Of a stretch of 64,000 nt of DNA, positions 1 to 9,065 are shown in pieces; within the stretch, counting starts at the first letter, position 1, and each line of letters opens with the position of its first letter. Source of the DNA: an uncultured Bacteroides sp. Lineage in GTDB: Bacteria > Bacteroidota > Bacteroidia > Bacteroidales > Bacteroidaceae. The translations under genes were made by a program, and so were the position numbers. Below the pieces are notes generated by a model. It was not told where the DNA came from, made no database searches, and saw only the letters and a list, made by a program, of their open reading frames with translations. Location: the NCBI RefSeq assembly GCF_963677715.1, contig NZ_OY782495.1:2346001-2410000 (forward strand), written 5' to 3'.

Positions 1-555
1 TTCGATGCCTATAATCAAGATCTGATTAAGCGATACAATGACGGCGAAATGGTTAGTGCGGATAGTATCCATTTTCCCGACTCACTAAAATGCAAGACAA
101 AGAAACTAAAACGTACAGTATATGGCGGCGGCGGAATTATGCCTGATTATTTTGTACCCATTGACACAACCCTATACACCAATTACCACCAAAACTTAAT
201 GGCAAAAGGCATCATCATAAAAACCACCATGAAGTTTATAGAAGATAATCGGAAACAACTATTAGCAAAATACAACAAGTTTGAAGATTTCAATCAGCAT
301 TTCGAAGTGAGTGATGAGCTGTTAAAAGAGATGAGAGATTTTGCAGACAAAGAGAAAATCAAATTTAACGAAGCTGAATACAACAAATCATTGTCTTTGC
401 TTAAGATACAGTTAAAAGCGTTGATAGCACGTGATTTATGGGATATGAGTGAGTATTTTCAGGTGATGAACACAACAAATGAAAGTGTTATACGTGCCAT
501 CGAGATTTTAAAATCGAATGAATACGAAAACATTCTGAAAGCTGCACAGAACTAG
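1..555 (+). CDS. S41 family C-terminal processing peptidase, 3' part
   Basis: The reading frame is open from the first base, so this is the C-terminal part (about 184 codons) of a gene that begins outside the window. The segment RTVYGGGGIMPD is typical of the region after the S41 (tail-specific/CtpA-type) protease core, and the remaining ~130 residues are a charged helical tail with no membrane segment. S41 proteases of this group act in the periplasm on C-termini of proteins. The catalytic Ser/Lys lie upstream and cannot be seen. The stop codon overlaps the end of the convergent PAP2 gene by 4 bp. Family call rests on the conserved tail motif. Confidence 0.75.
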   Translation, partial: FDAYNQDLIKRYNDGEMVSADSIHFPDSLKCKTKKLKRTVYGGGGIMPDYFVPIDTTLYTNYHQNLMAKGIIIKTTMKFIEDNRKQLLAKYNKFEDFNQHFEVSDELLKEMRDFADKEKIKFNEAEYNKSLSLLKIQLKALIARDLWDMSEYFQVMNTTNESVIRAIEILKSNEYENILKAAQN

Positions 556-1178
556 TATACCAAAACCGTCTGCTTCTCTTTCTCGGGGAACAGCCACTTT
601 TTGAGCCATTTATTGATATAGACATTTGCTACGGCACATCCTGTACCAATAACTGCTCCGGCAAACACATCGGAAGGGTAATGAACACCCTCATTCATTC
701 TGGAAAAGCCAACCGAGCAAGCCCAAAGAGCAGATGGGGCAATGACATACCATTTGGGATATTTAATGCTCAAGGCAGTGGCCAAAGAAAAAGCTGAAGC
801 GGTATGAGCAGACGGAAAGGAAGGACTTTGAGGTCTTTCTTGTGCATTTACCCTATCGGGATAACGTTCAAAAGGGCGGTCTCTGTTTATGATATATTTC
901 ATACCATATGTGATAGCAAAGGTCCCCATGACACTGGTACCGATATAAACCGCATCTCCCAATAGTTCGTCATCGCCGTTTAGTTTGGCATAAAGAGCCA
1001 TTGCAGTGGGAATTCCAACAACAATATAAACCGTTGTGTTAGAAATGCTTTTACTATAATTCCGAACAAATTTCCCGTCAATACTATTAATAGTATGCAA
1101 TGCATTAATATCCCAATTCTGGGCATAGATTACATTAACAGTCATAATTGAGAAGAAGAATACAAAAAAAGCTTTCAT
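552..1178 (-). CDS. PAP2-family phosphatase, secreted/membrane
   Basis: A 208-residue member of the type 2 phosphatidic acid phosphatase family. It begins with a signal peptide-like segment (ends near YAQ, residue ~20). The three PAP2 motifs are present in order: K-x6-RP as KYIINRDRPF, the PSxxPSAH motif as PSFPSAHT, and SR-x5-H-x3-D as SRMNEGVHYPSDV. Hydrophobic stretches between them fit four or five membrane helices. The family removes phosphate from lipid phosphates or undecaprenyl pyrophosphate at the outer face of the inner membrane; the actual substrate cannot be told from sequence. It converges with the S41 gene (4-bp overlap) and is transcribed away from the AraC gene. Confidence 0.85.
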   Translation of the reverse strand: MKAFFVFFFSIMTVNVIYAQNWDINALHTINSIDGKFVRNYSKSISNTTVYIVVGIPTAMALYAKLNGDDELLGDAVYIGTSVMGTFAITYGMKYIINRDRPFERYPDRVNAQERPQSPSFPSAHTASAFSLATALSIKYPKWYVIAPSALWACSVGFSRMNEGVHYPSDVFAGAVIGTGCAVANVYINKWLKKWLFPEKEKQTVLVY

Positions 1179-1203
1179 TATCGCTCACTTTTAGTCGTTT
1201 TCG

Positions 1204-1253
1204 CAAAGATATGCTAAATAAGTAAATCTATCCCAACAAAAAATATATCTTTG
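1204..1253. promoter_or_regulatory. Divergent -7 elements, PAP2 (-) and AraC (+)
   Basis: TATCTTTG reads on the minus strand at 1204-1211 and on the plus strand at 1246-1253. Both match the Bacteroides -7 consensus TAnnTTTG and lie 25-30 bp from the respective start codons. Neither has a clear TTTG at the ideal -33 spacing, so the pair may need activators. Confidence 0.5.
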
Positions 1254-1280
1254 TCACCAATTAATAATTCGCTGTAGTTT

Positions 1281-2168
1281 ATGACAAAAAAAGATCTCTG
1301 TAAAAGGCTGACTGATTGCTCTCAATGCCCAAAAATGTCCGAGAGTAATCTGGCCTATTATAGTTACGCTAAAGGGCAGCATTTTCCGTCGGATAAATGC
1401 ATTCAAAATTGTATGATCTTTATGTTAAAAGGCGAATTACTGGTCAATAGCGAAGAATATCCGGGCACTACTCTGCGAGAAGGACAATTTATTCTCCAAG
1501 CCATCAACTCCAAACTCGAATTGCTTGCACTTACCGATGTAGAATATTTGCAGTATTGGTTCAATCAACTTCCTCTTATTTGTGAAGAGCGTTATCGCGA
1601 AATACTCGAAGACTCGGAAGCTCCGACAACCTATACACCTCTTACTGCTACCACGCGTTTATCTAATTTCTTGCATGATATGCGCGATTATCTTAATGAA
1701 AAGCAATCTTGCGAAAAATTCATTGAAATTAAATGCCAGGAACTCGTTTACATCATTACATGCTATTACCCCATACCTCAGCTCAGCGTTTTTTTCTATC
1801 CCATAAGCAGATATACCGAGAGTTTCTATTATTTTGTGATGCAAAATTATTATAAAATAAAGACGGTAGAAGAGTTTGCACATTTAGGTGGATATAGTAC
1901 AACTACTTTTCGCCGTCTCTTTAAAAACATGTACGGAGAACCGGTATATGAGTGGATGTTAAATAAAAAGCGAAAATCAATATTAGACGATTTGCAAAAT
2001 ACAACACTAAAAATTGGTACAATCAGCAGTCGTAACGGATTCGACACACTATCTCATTTTGCTCATTTCTGCAAATCATCTTTCGGATATTCTCCACGCG
2101 AACTACGTTCTCGCACTGCTAAAGGAGAGAATATAAAAATAAAAGAAAAAAATATAACCGAAGTATAG
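1281..2168 (+). CDS. AraC-family transcriptional regulator with Cys-rich N-terminus
   Basis: A 295-residue protein. The last ~90 residues form two helix-turn-helix units of the AraC type (first around EEFAHLGGYSTTTFRRLFK, second around GTISSRNGFDTLSHFAHFCK, ending in the typical FGYSPRELR). The first ~110 residues look like a small cupin-type sensor domain (FMLKGELLVN, LREGQFIL). It is unusual in carrying cysteines at residues 7, 13, 16, 40 and 44, a spacing that could bind metal or sense redox state; more cysteines lie in the linker. No membrane segment. The next gene downstream, after a 176-bp gap with its own promoter, is the fumarate reductase operon, which is one possible target, though this is inference. 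Ligand unknown. Confidence 0.8.
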   Translation: MTKKDLCKRLTDCSQCPKMSESNLAYYSYAKGQHFPSDKCIQNCMIFMLKGELLVNSEEYPGTTLREGQFILQAINSKLELLALTDVEYLQYWFNQLPLICEERYREILEDSEAPTTYTPLTATTRLSNFLHDMRDYLNEKQSCEKFIEIKCQELVYIITCYYPIPQLSVFFYPISRYTESFYYFVMQNYYKIKTVEEFAHLGGYSTTTFRRLFKNMYGEPVYEWMLNKKRKSILDDLQNTTLKIGTISSRNGFDTLSHFAHFCKSSFGYSPRELRSRTAKGENIKIKEKNITEV

Positions 2169-2244
2169 TATATATACCGTAGAGGGAATTCTTTTTCCTA
2201 TCGTTGCGCTCCTTGCCTGTATTAAGGAATTATTTCTTTAATTG

Positions 2245-2276
2245 TTTGCTAAATCAATGTATTTCCCGTACTTTTG
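2245..2276 (+). promoter_or_regulatory. Promoter of fumarate reductase operon
   Basis: TTTG at 2245-2248, a 20-bp spacer, then TACTTTTG at 2269-2276: a full match to the Bacteroides primary sigma factor consensus. Transcription would start near 2283, giving a leader of about 60 nt before the first gene of the operon. Confidence 0.8.
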
Positions 2277-2344
2277 CGGTACACTAAGACAAGCGATAAC
2301 AAATTTATAGTTCTAACAATTAAATAATTAAAAATCAATCATTT

Positions 2345-3028
2345 ATGTGGTTAAGTAATTCATCTGTAGGAAGGAAAGTGGTGATGAGTGTTACAGGACT
2401 CGCCCTTATCCTGTTTCTAACATTTCACATGGCGATGAATCTTGTTGCAATCATCAGCGAAGATGCTTACAACATGGTTTGTGAGTTCCTGGGAGCAAAT
2501 TGGTACGCTCTGGTAGCTACTGCAGGACTGGCTGCTCTCTTCGTAATCCACATCCTTTATGCTTTCTGGCTGACAATACAGAATAGAAAAGCGAGAGGAA
2601 GCGAAAGGTATGCGGTAGTAGACAAACCAAAGTCAGTAGAATGGGCTTCACAAAACATGCTTGTGTTAGGTATCATTGTAATTGCAGGCCTTGCTTTGCA
2701 CTTTGCTAATTTCTGGTACAAAATGCAGTTTAATGAAATCACCGGTGTACTTCCCAACGTTGATCCTCAGAATGGTGCGGCTTTAATCAGAGAAACATTC
2801 AGCAATCCGGTATTGGTAGTTCTCTACCTCATCTGGTTGGGAGCTCTTTGGTTTCATCTTACACACGGTTTCTGGAGTTCTTTGCAAACAATAGGATGGA
2901 GTAACAAAATCTGGTTCGAACGTTGGAAGCTTATTTCTAACATCTATTCAACAATAATTGTTGCCGGATTTGCTCTGGTAGTTATCGTGTTCTTCGCTAA
3001 GACGTTGTTATGCGGAGCTAGTTGCTAA
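2345..3028 (+). CDS. frdC: Fumarate reductase/succinate dehydrogenase cytochrome b subunit
   Basis: A 227-residue membrane protein with five predicted helices, the length and topology of the di-heme cytochrome b subunit of B-type succinate:quinone oxidoreductases (Wolinella/Bacteroides type). It opens with the conserved segment SSVGRKVVMSVTGLALILF; histidines in the helices (for example FHMAMN, VIHILYAFW, HLTHGFW) are candidate heme ligands. The subunit anchors the complex in the inner membrane and passes electrons from menaquinol to FrdAB. It is first in an operon with the flavoprotein (35-bp gap) and iron-sulphur subunits, behind a strong consensus promoter. In anaerobic Bacteroides the complex works mainly as fumarate reductase, producing succinate. 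Confidence 0.93.
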   Translation: MWLSNSSVGRKVVMSVTGLALILFLTFHMAMNLVAIISEDAYNMVCEFLGANWYALVATAGLAALFVIHILYAFWLTIQNRKARGSERYAVVDKPKSVEWASQNMLVLGIIVIAGLALHFANFWYKMQFNEITGVLPNVDPQNGAALIRETFSNPVLVVLYLIWLGALWFHLTHGFWSSLQTIGWSNKIWFERWKLISNIYSTIIVAGFALVVIVFFAKTLLCGASC

Positions 3029-3063
3029 TCGAAAATTGTAAATCATTAAATTGTTAAAGCATT

Positions 3064-5007
3064 ATGACTAAGATAGATTCAAAGATTCCAGAAGGCCCGT
3101 TGGCCGAAAAATGGAGTAACTATAAAGCTCATCAGAAACTTGTAAATCCCGCCAACAAGCGTCGTCTTGACATTATTGTTGTAGGTACCGGTTTAGCCGG
3201 TGCATCTGCTGCTGCTTCACTGGGTGAAATGGGATTCAAGGTTTTTAACTTCTGCATTCAGGACTCTCCTCGCCGTGCGCACTCTATTGCCGCACAAGGG
3301 GGTATTAACGCTGCTAAGAACTATCAGAACGATGGAGACTCTGTCTATCGCTTATTCTATGATACAATAAAAGGGGGCGATTACCGCTCACGTGAAGCCA
3401 ACGTATACCGATTGGCTGAAGTATCCAATGCCATCATTGATCAATGTGTGGCTCAGGGTGTTCCTTTCGCACGCGATTACGGTGGCACGCTTGATAACCG
3501 CTCTTTCGGTGGTGCTCAGGTATCCCGTACATTCTATGCTAAAGGCCAGACAGGGCAGCAATTGCTATTGGGTGCTTATTCGGCACTTAGCCGCCAGGTT
3601 CACAAAGGGAATGTGAAACTCTATACCCGCTACGAAATGCTTGATCTTGTGGTTATTGAAGGTCGTGCCCGTGGTATTATTGCCCGCAACCTCGTTACCG
3701 GACAGATTGAACGCTTTGCTGCTCATGCAGTCGTTATCGGTACAGGCGGTTACGGTAATACCTTTTTCCTCTCTACGAATGCAATGGCTTCTAATGCATC
3801 TGTAACGATTCAATGCTATAAAAAAGGTGCTTACTTTGCCAACCCTTGCTACGCACAAATTCACCCTACTTGTATTCCCGTTCACGGTGACAAGCAATCT
3901 AAATTAACCTTGATGTCTGAGTCTCTTCGTAACGATGGGCGCATTTGGGTTCCCAAAAAGCTGGAAGACGCCAAAGCCATTCAGGCAGGAACGAAGAAAG
4001 CAACAGACATTCCGGATGAGGACCGTGATTTCTATCTCGAACGCCGTTATCCGGCATTTGGTAATCTTGTGCCACGCGACGTTGCGTCTCGTGCAGCAAA
4101 AGAACGTTGCGATGCAGGTTTCGGAGTAAATAACACAGGCTTGGCTGTATTTCTTGATTTTAAATATGCAATTGATCGCTTGGGTGAAGATGTTGTTCGT
4201 GCCCGTTACGGCAACTTATTCGATATGTACGAGGAGATCACAGATCAGAATCCGTATAAATCACCGATGATGATTTTCCCTGCTATCCATTACACAATGG
4301 GTGGAATCTGGGTTGATTACGAATTGATGACTTCTATTCCCGGTTTATTTGCTATTGGAGAATGTAACTTCTCCGATCACGGAGCTAATCGTTTAGGTGC
4401 TTCTGCTTTGATGCAGGGTTTAGCCGACGGATATTTCGTGTTACCTTATACTATCCAGAATTATCTTGCAGACCAAATTCAGGTTCCTCGTTTCTCAACG
4501 GATCTTCCTGAATTTGTAGAAACAGAAAAAGCTGTTACCGAGAAAATTAACAAGATTAAAGCTGTTAACGGTAAACATTCTGTTGACTCTATCCATAAGA
4601 AGTTGGGTCACATTATGTGGGATTTTGTAGGAATGGGCCGCACGAAAGAATCTTTGCAAAAAGCTCTTGATGGTATTAAAGAGGTGAAGAAGGACTTCTG
4701 GGCAAACGTACGCATTCCGGGTGAGGTAAACGAACTGAACGTGGAATTAGAAAAAGCTCTTCGCTTGGCAGATTTCATTGAAGTAGGTATGTTGATGGCT
4801 TTCGACGGACTGAATCGTGAAGAATCTTGCGGGGGTCACTTCCGTGAAGAATATCAAACTCCGGAAGGTGAAGCTCTTCGTGATGATGAAAACTTCTCGT
4901 ATGTAGCTTGCTGGAAATACAGCGGCGAAGATTCTGAACCGGAATTGATTAAAGAAGATTTAAACTACCAGTTTGTGAAGGTACAAACCCGCAACTATAA
5001 AGCATAA
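3064..5007 (+). CDS. frdA: Fumarate reductase/succinate dehydrogenase flavoprotein subunit
   Basis: A 647-residue catalytic subunit holding covalently bound FAD. The N-terminal dinucleotide fold is [17 protein letters not shown] near residue 40. The segment [17 protein letters not shown] contains the histidine expected to link FAD. Active-site stretches HPTCIP and [10 protein letters not shown], and the C-terminal [14 protein letters not shown], are family hallmarks. It interconverts fumarate and succinate on the cytoplasmic side of the membrane. The longer B-type sequence (about 640 residues) matches Bacteroidota and epsilonproteobacterial enzymes rather than the shorter E. coli FrdA. Its stop lies 6 bp before frdB. 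Confidence 0.95.
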   Translation: MTKIDSKIPEGPLAEKWSNYKAHQKLVNPANKRRLDIIVVGTGLAGASAAASLGEMGFKVFNFCIQDSPRRAHSIAAQGGINAAKNYQNDGDSVYRLFYDTIKGGDYRSREANVYRLAEVSNAIIDQCVAQGVPFARDYGGTLDNRSFGGAQVSRTFYAKGQTGQQLLLGAYSALSRQVHKGNVKLYTRYEMLDLVVIEGRARGIIARNLVTGQIERFAAHAVVIGTGGYGNTFFLSTNAMASNASVTIQCYKKGAYFANPCYAQIHPTCIPVHGDKQSKLTLMSESLRNDGRIWVPKKLEDAKAIQAGTKKATDIPDEDRDFYLERRYPAFGNLVPRDVASRAAKERCDAGFGVNNTGLAVFLDFKYAIDRLGEDVVRARYGNLFDMYEEITDQNPYKSPMMIFPAIHYTMGGIWVDYELMTSIPGLFAIGECNFSDHGANRLGASALMQGLADGYFVLPYTIQNYLADQIQVPRFSTDLPEFVETEKAVTEKINKIKAVNGKHSVDSIHKKLGHIMWDFVGMGRTKESLQKALDGIKEVKKDFWANVRIPGEVNELNVELEKALRLADFIEVGMLMAFDGLNREESCGGHFREEYQTPEGEALRDDENFSYVACWKYSGEDSEPELIKEDLNYQFVKVQTRNYKA

Positions 5008-5013
5008 TAGACA

Positions 5014-5769
5014 ATGGAAAAAAATATATCATTCACGCTTAAGGTATGGCGCCAAAAAGGGTCTAAAGCAAAAGGGGCTTTTGAAACATACCCAATGAAG
5101 GACATTTCCGGAGATACTTCATTTCTTGAAATGCTCGACATCCTGAACGAAGATCTTATCAACGAAGGGAAAGAACCGATTGTATTCGATCACGACTGCC
5201 GCGAAGGTATCTGTGGCATGTGCTCTCTTTACATCAACGGACATCCCCACGGACCTGCTACCGGTGTTACTACCTGCCAAATGTACATGCGTCGGTTTAA
5301 TGATGGCGACACCATTACCGTAGAACCTTGGCGTTCGGCCGGATTCCCTGTAATCCGTGATTTAATGGTAGACCGCTCTGCTTTTGACGGAATTATGCAG
5401 GCTGGTGGATACGTTAGCATTAACACTGGCGCTCCTCAAGATGCAAATGCTATCTTGATTTCAAAGGAAATTGCCGATGAGGCCATGGATTCTGCCTCTT
5501 GCATTGGTTGTGGTGCTTGTGTGGCTGCCTGCAAAAACGGTTCTGCCATGCTCTTTATTTCTGCTAAAGTAAGTCAGTTATCTCTTCTTCCTCAAGGAAA
5601 AGTAGAGGCTGCACGACGCACAAAGGCTATGATCGCCAAAATGGACGAACTCGGCTTTGGTAACTGTACCAACACACGTGCTTGTGAAGCAGAATGCCCA
5701 AAGAATATTTCTATCAGCAACATTGCTCGTTTGAATCGTGAATTTATCTCTGCTAAGTTAAAAGACTAA
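5014..5769 (+). CDS. frdB: Fumarate reductase/succinate dehydrogenase iron-sulphur subunit
   Basis: A 251-residue electron-transfer subunit. Three cluster motifs are visible: the plant-type [2Fe-2S] site [12 protein letters not shown] with a later TCQ cysteine (residues ~65-90), a [4Fe-4S] site [14 protein letters not shown] (~165-178), and a third set [15 protein letters not shown] (~215-230) for the [3Fe-4S] cluster. It relays electrons between the cytochrome b and flavin subunits. It is the last gene of the frdCAB operon and is followed 23 bp later by a strong intrinsic terminator. Confidence 0.95.
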   Translation: MEKNISFTLKVWRQKGSKAKGAFETYPMKDISGDTSFLEMLDILNEDLINEGKEPIVFDHDCREGICGMCSLYINGHPHGPATGVTTCQMYMRRFNDGDTITVEPWRSAGFPVIRDLMVDRSAFDGIMQAGGYVSINTGAPQDANAILISKEIADEAMDSASCIGCGACVAACKNGSAMLFISAKVSQLSLLPQGKVEAARRTKAMIAKMDELGFGNCTNTRACEAECPKNISISNIARLNREFISAKLKD

Positions 5770-5792
5770 AAGTAGATTTATCAAATACGTAA

Positions 5793-5830
5793 GAATCCCC
5801 TGTCGATAGTCGTCAGGGGATTCTTTTTTT
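5793..5830 (+). terminator. Intrinsic terminator after frdB
   Basis: A perfect 10-bp stem, GAATCCCCTG (5793-5802) with CAGGGGATTC (5814-5823), 11-nt loop, directly followed by a run of seven or more T. It closes the fumarate reductase operon. Confidence 0.9.
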
Positions 5831-5989
5831 ATATCCAAACACTTCTGAATTGACAGTAATATCCGGCTATTCACGATATGACTATATGAAAGCATTATTA
5901 ATGCAAACAGATCAAAAAGACATTTCGTGCACGGAAACACTAAATTATAGTGAAATAATATTAAAAGAATAAGAAACAAGAGGCTATTA

Positions 5990-6021
5990 TTTGGAGAAAC
6001 AGTTAGCAGCCCTTATATTTG
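5990..6021 (+). promoter_or_regulatory. Promoter of a candidate small RNA
   Basis: TTTG at 5990-5993, a 20-bp spacer and TATATTTG at 6014-6021 match the Bacteroides consensus at both elements. No start codon with a usable reading frame follows; instead a terminator appears about 45 bp downstream, so the product should be a short untranslated transcript. The stretch 5831-5989 upstream holds no gene, only AT-rich DNA with a few small inverted repeats. Confidence 0.7.
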
Positions 6022-6026
6022 CAGTG

Positions 6027-6089
6027 TGTTTTTCATAGTATTAGATTTAAGGTTAACAAAGGTTGGAGCAAAGCGTTGCTCCTTTTTTT
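6027..6089 (+). ncRNA. Candidate ~60-nt small RNA
   Basis: The interval from the predicted start (about 6027) to the T-run of the terminator (6089) is about 60 nt and has no reading frame. It contains an unstructured AU-rich 5' part (centred on TCATAGTATTAGATTTAAGG) and a 3' hairpin. I recall a very similar core near other Bacteroides genes, which would suggest a multi-copy RNA family, but that is memory and not checked. No second copy was seen in this window. It is convergent with dprA, ending 7 bp from the dprA stop codon, so it could also overlap the dprA mRNA 3' end. Confidence 0.55.
6065..6089 (+). terminator. Intrinsic terminator of the small RNA
   Basis: Stem GGAGCAA (6065-6071) with TTGCTCC (6076-6082), four-base loop AGCG, then seven T. 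It lies just beyond the dprA stop codon and orients with plus-strand transcription. Confidence 0.8.
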
Positions 6090-6095
6090 CGCTCT

Positions 6096-7211
6096 CTATC
6101 CAAGTAACTGATACATACCTCCCGCCAATACACGTATAACACCTTTCATTTCAAGCTCAAACAAGATCGAATTCATTTTGTGTACAGGAATATCAGTAGT
6201 CACCACGAGCGTATTGATTTGTTGATCTCCCTTTTCCAATAAAGAAACGACTAATTGCTCTTCATCATTCAGATCGGGAAATAGAAGTCGTTGAACGTTC
6301 TCGCCTTTTGAAGGATGCAACTCCGCATCCCAGCACATGGCACGCACAAAATCCTCAGCCGACTGAATGAGTATAGCTTTATTGTCTCGGATCAATTGAT
6401 TACAACCCACAGAATAGATATCGTTTACCCGTCCCGGAAAAGCAAAACAATCGCGATGATAACTTTCCGCAATATCTGCTGTAATCAAAGAACCACCTTT
6501 AGCGGCAGATTCTACCACAATTGTAGCATCGCAAATACCTGCAACAATTCTGTTTCGGCTCACGAAGTTATGTTTATCAGGATTCGTCTCAGTAAGAAAT
6601 TCGGTGAGTAAGCCACCCTTAGCCAACATATCTACCGCCGTTTTTCTGTGCACAGAAGGATAAATACGATCGAAGCCGTGAGCCAAAACACCCACTGTAG
6701 ATAAATTATTGGCCAGAGCTGCCCGGTGCGCATGGATGTCAATGCCATAAGCCAAGCCGCTCACAACAAGTACATCGGGTACCTGTTCGCTCAATTCATT
6801 TAGAAAACGAAGACAAATCTGTTTTCCATAATCTGTTGCATTTCGGGTACCCACCATATTTATTGTTCGTAATGCATTCAACTCTGCATTTCCTTTATAA
6901 AAAAGAACGATCGGTGCATCGTCACATTCGCGCATGCGACATGGATATGCCTCTTCATTAATAGTCAGACACCGGATATTATTTTTTACGATGAACTCAT
7001 ATTCTTTCTCTGCACGTTGCAATGCTTGCGGACAATCTAATGCCTGTACAATGCGTGAAGTAGCTCCTTTCATCAATTGCGGCAACTCTCCTCGCCGCTT
7101 AAATACACTAACGGCATCTCCGACCGCATTAATCAAATTGCAGGCCCATATAGGGCCAATGCCCGGCACTTGTGTAAGTGCTATGCTGTAGATACGCTCT
7201 TCGTCACTCAT
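6096..7211 (-). CDS. dprA: DNA processing protein DprA
   Basis: A 371-residue protein with an N-terminal helix-hairpin-helix/SAM-like region (LTQVPGIGPIWACNLI), the Rossmann-type DprA core (VGTRNATDYG; VVSGLAYGIDIHAHRAAL; LAHGFDRIYPS; FPGRVNDIYSVGCNQLI) and a C-terminal winged-helix domain (about residues 310-371). The family binds single-stranded DNA entering the cell and loads RecA; in non-transformable bacteria its role is less clear. It is the third gene of an operon after the U32 peptidase and thioesterase, and its start overlaps the thioesterase stop by 4 bp, suggesting coupled translation. Confidence 0.93.
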   Translation of the reverse strand: MSDEERIYSIALTQVPGIGPIWACNLINAVGDAVSVFKRRGELPQLMKGATSRIVQALDCPQALQRAEKEYEFIVKNNIRCLTINEEAYPCRMRECDDAPIVLFYKGNAELNALRTINMVGTRNATDYGKQICLRFLNELSEQVPDVLVVSGLAYGIDIHAHRAALANNLSTVGVLAHGFDRIYPSVHRKTAVDMLAKGGLLTEFLTETNPDKHNFVSRNRIVAGICDATIVVESAAKGGSLITADIAESYHRDCFAFPGRVNDIYSVGCNQLIRDNKAILIQSAEDFVRAMCWDAELHPSKGENVQRLLFPDLNDEEQLVVSLLEKGDQQINTLVVTTDIPVHKMNSILFELEMKGVIRVLAGGMYQLLG

Positions 7212-7615
7212 AATGTCAGGTATGGAGTAAATATGCGGTCGAAGAGCTCACTCTGCGCAAGACGTCCATTAACCAAACATACGGTTTCGACTGTTGCCTT
7301 AACAACCACTTTGCCGTCGCTCTTCCGAAAAATGTCTTGGTAAAACACATACTTAATGCCCTCTTTTCGGAGGTAGAGTTTAGAAACGAACTCGTCTCCA
7401 CTCTTTAGCGGAGTCTTAAATGCAATGCCGATACGTGCCACTACCGGATCAATGCTTTGTTCATGCAAACTGGCAAAGCTAACTCCCGCAGTAATCAAAA
7501 ATTCATGGCGCGTATGCTCCAAATAATGCTGATAATTGGAATTATTGACTATTCCCTGCAAATCGCATTCATAATCGCGCACCTTCAGGGTTAATTCATA
7601 AATGTATTTATCCAT
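7208..7615 (-). CDS. Acyl-CoA thioesterase, hotdog fold (YbgC/FadM-like)
   Basis: A 135-residue single-domain hotdog protein. The segment VRDYECDLQGIVNNSNYQHY carries the conserved Asp and N-x-Y-Q pattern of the 4-hydroxybenzoyl-CoA/YbgC thioesterase family (usual length 130-150). It should hydrolyse acyl-CoA or acyl-ACP thioesters in the cytoplasm; the natural substrate cannot be predicted. It sits between a U32 peptidase (27-bp gap) and dprA (4-bp overlap), an arrangement that looks like a simple housekeeping operon rather than a functional pathway. Confidence 0.85.
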   Translation of the reverse strand: MDKYIYELTLKVRDYECDLQGIVNNSNYQHYLEHTRHEFLITAGVSFASLHEQSIDPVVARIGIAFKTPLKSGDEFVSKLYLRKEGIKYVFYQDIFRKSDGKVVVKATVETVCLVNGRLAQSELFDRIFTPYLTL

Positions 7616-7642
7616 AATATGTTATAAGGTCTGTTACAATAT

Positions 7643-8908
7643 CTATTTTGCCTTTTTAGAAGCCTTCAGTTCCTCTGAAGAAACCAATTTGAATAACTTA
7701 TCGCTAGGGCGGATCTTATCAGCAATCTTAAATGAAAAACGTTCGCCTTGTTTCACTACATCCACAGGCTTCAAATCGACCCGGGCTTCATCCAGCGTAA
7801 CAAACACCGCGCCGGTAGTAGGCCCGGTAACCAGTAGCTTATCACCTACTTTGACCTCGGCAGCTTCAACAAGAAACTCCGCCACACCAATGTTACTGAA
7901 ATATCGGATGCCCTTGCCCACGTAAACTTTCTTTTCGGTAGCCTCCGAACCGTAATTCTTGCTCCATTCGCCCAAGCGTTGTCCCAAGTAATATCCATCC
8001 CAGAAACCACGATTAAAGACCGTTTGCAAACGACCGTCCCAAGCGAGTATTTTTTCGTCGGTAAACGTTTTGTCTAAGCAAGCCTGAATAGCCTCCTTAT
8101 AACACTCCACTACCGTGCGTACATATTCCGGTCCGCGAGCACGGCCTTCTATCTTAAATACTCGCACTCCCGCATCCATCATCTTATTCATAAAATGAAT
8201 GGTTTTCAAATCTTTAGGCGACATGATATACTGATTGTCTACTTCTAACTCCACATCCGTATCCTTATCGTGCACGGTATAAGCACGCCTGCATATTTGC
8301 ATGCATGCGCCGCGATTGGCCGAGCTGTTCATCTCATGCAAAGAGAGGTAGCATTTGCCCGACACCGCCATACAAAGTGCTCCGTGACAGAACATTTCAA
8401 TACGAATCAGCTCACCATTCGGGCCACAAATATTCTCTTCTTTTATCTGGCGATAGATTTCCGCCACTTGTTCCATACTGAGCTCACGGGCAAGCACTAC
8501 CACATCGGCAAACAAGGCATAGAACTTTAGCGCTTCCACATTTGAGATGTTTAGCTGCGTAGAGAGGTGCACCTCCTGACCGATCGTGCGGGCATAGTTC
8601 ATTACCGCTACATCCGCCGCAATAACCGCAGATATACCGGCTTCCTTTGCCGCATCAACAATGGTACGCATTAATGTCAGATCGTTATCGTAGATAATTG
8701 TATTTACAGTAAGGTAGCTCTTCATTCCGTGTTCATCGCACGTTTTGGCTATTTCACGCAGATCGTCTACCGTAAACGTGTTCGATGAACGTGAACGCAT
8801 GTTTAAGTTCTCAATACCAAAATAGATTGAGTCTGCTCCCGCCTGAATAGCAGCGGCGAGCGACTCCCGCGAACCGACGGGAGCCATTATTTCGAAGTCT
8901 TTTATCAT
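7643..8908 (-). CDS. U32 family peptidase / tRNA hydroxylation protein-like
   Basis: A 421-residue U32-family protein. The N-terminus (MAPVGSRESLAAAIQAGADSIYFG) is characteristic, and the U32 signature appears as RIEMFCHGALCMAVSGKCYLS with conserved cysteines that continue in MNSSANRGACMQICR. E. coli relatives (TrhP/YegQ, RlhA) take part in prephenate-dependent hydroxylation of tRNA or 23S rRNA, so an RNA-modification role is more likely than proteolysis. First gene of the U32-thioesterase-dprA operon, with a consensus -7 element about 110 bp upstream in the region shared with dusB, itself an RNA-modification gene. Confidence 0.88.
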   Translation of the reverse strand: MIKDFEIMAPVGSRESLAAAIQAGADSIYFGIENLNMRSRSSNTFTVDDLREIAKTCDEHGMKSYLTVNTIIYDNDLTLMRTIVDAAKEAGISAVIAADVAVMNYARTIGQEVHLSTQLNISNVEALKFYALFADVVVLARELSMEQVAEIYRQIKEENICGPNGELIRIEMFCHGALCMAVSGKCYLSLHEMNSSANRGACMQICRRAYTVHDKDTDVELEVDNQYIMSPKDLKTIHFMNKMMDAGVRVFKIEGRARGPEYVRTVVECYKEAIQACLDKTFTDEKILAWDGRLQTVFNRGFWDGYYLGQRLGEWSKNYGSEATEKKVYVGKGIRYFSNIGVAEFLVEAAEVKVGDKLLVTGPTTGAVFVTLDEARVDLKPVDVVKQGERFSFKIADKIRPSDKLFKLVSSEELKASKKAK

Positions 8909-9016
8909 TTTACTTTATAATTAATACCGGTTCTACAGTTTTTAACATCTTGCTACTCAGGCTTGTGAGAGAGGCAATGAGCGCTTTCCGTATTTAAAAC
9001 TTAGAACTTAACACCG

Positions 9017-9044
9017 CAAAGGTAGGCTTTTTTCTGTATTTTTG
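9017..9044. promoter_or_regulatory. Divergent -7 elements, U32 operon (-) and dusB (+)
   Basis: CAAAGGTA at 9017-9024 reads TACCTTTG on the minus strand, and TATTTTTG at 9037-9044 lies on the plus strand 22 bp before the dusB start. The -33 regions are poor matches. The two promoters overlap, so polymerase binding at one should compete with the other. Confidence 0.55.
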
Positions 9045-9065
9045 CATTCTAAATAACTGTAGATT

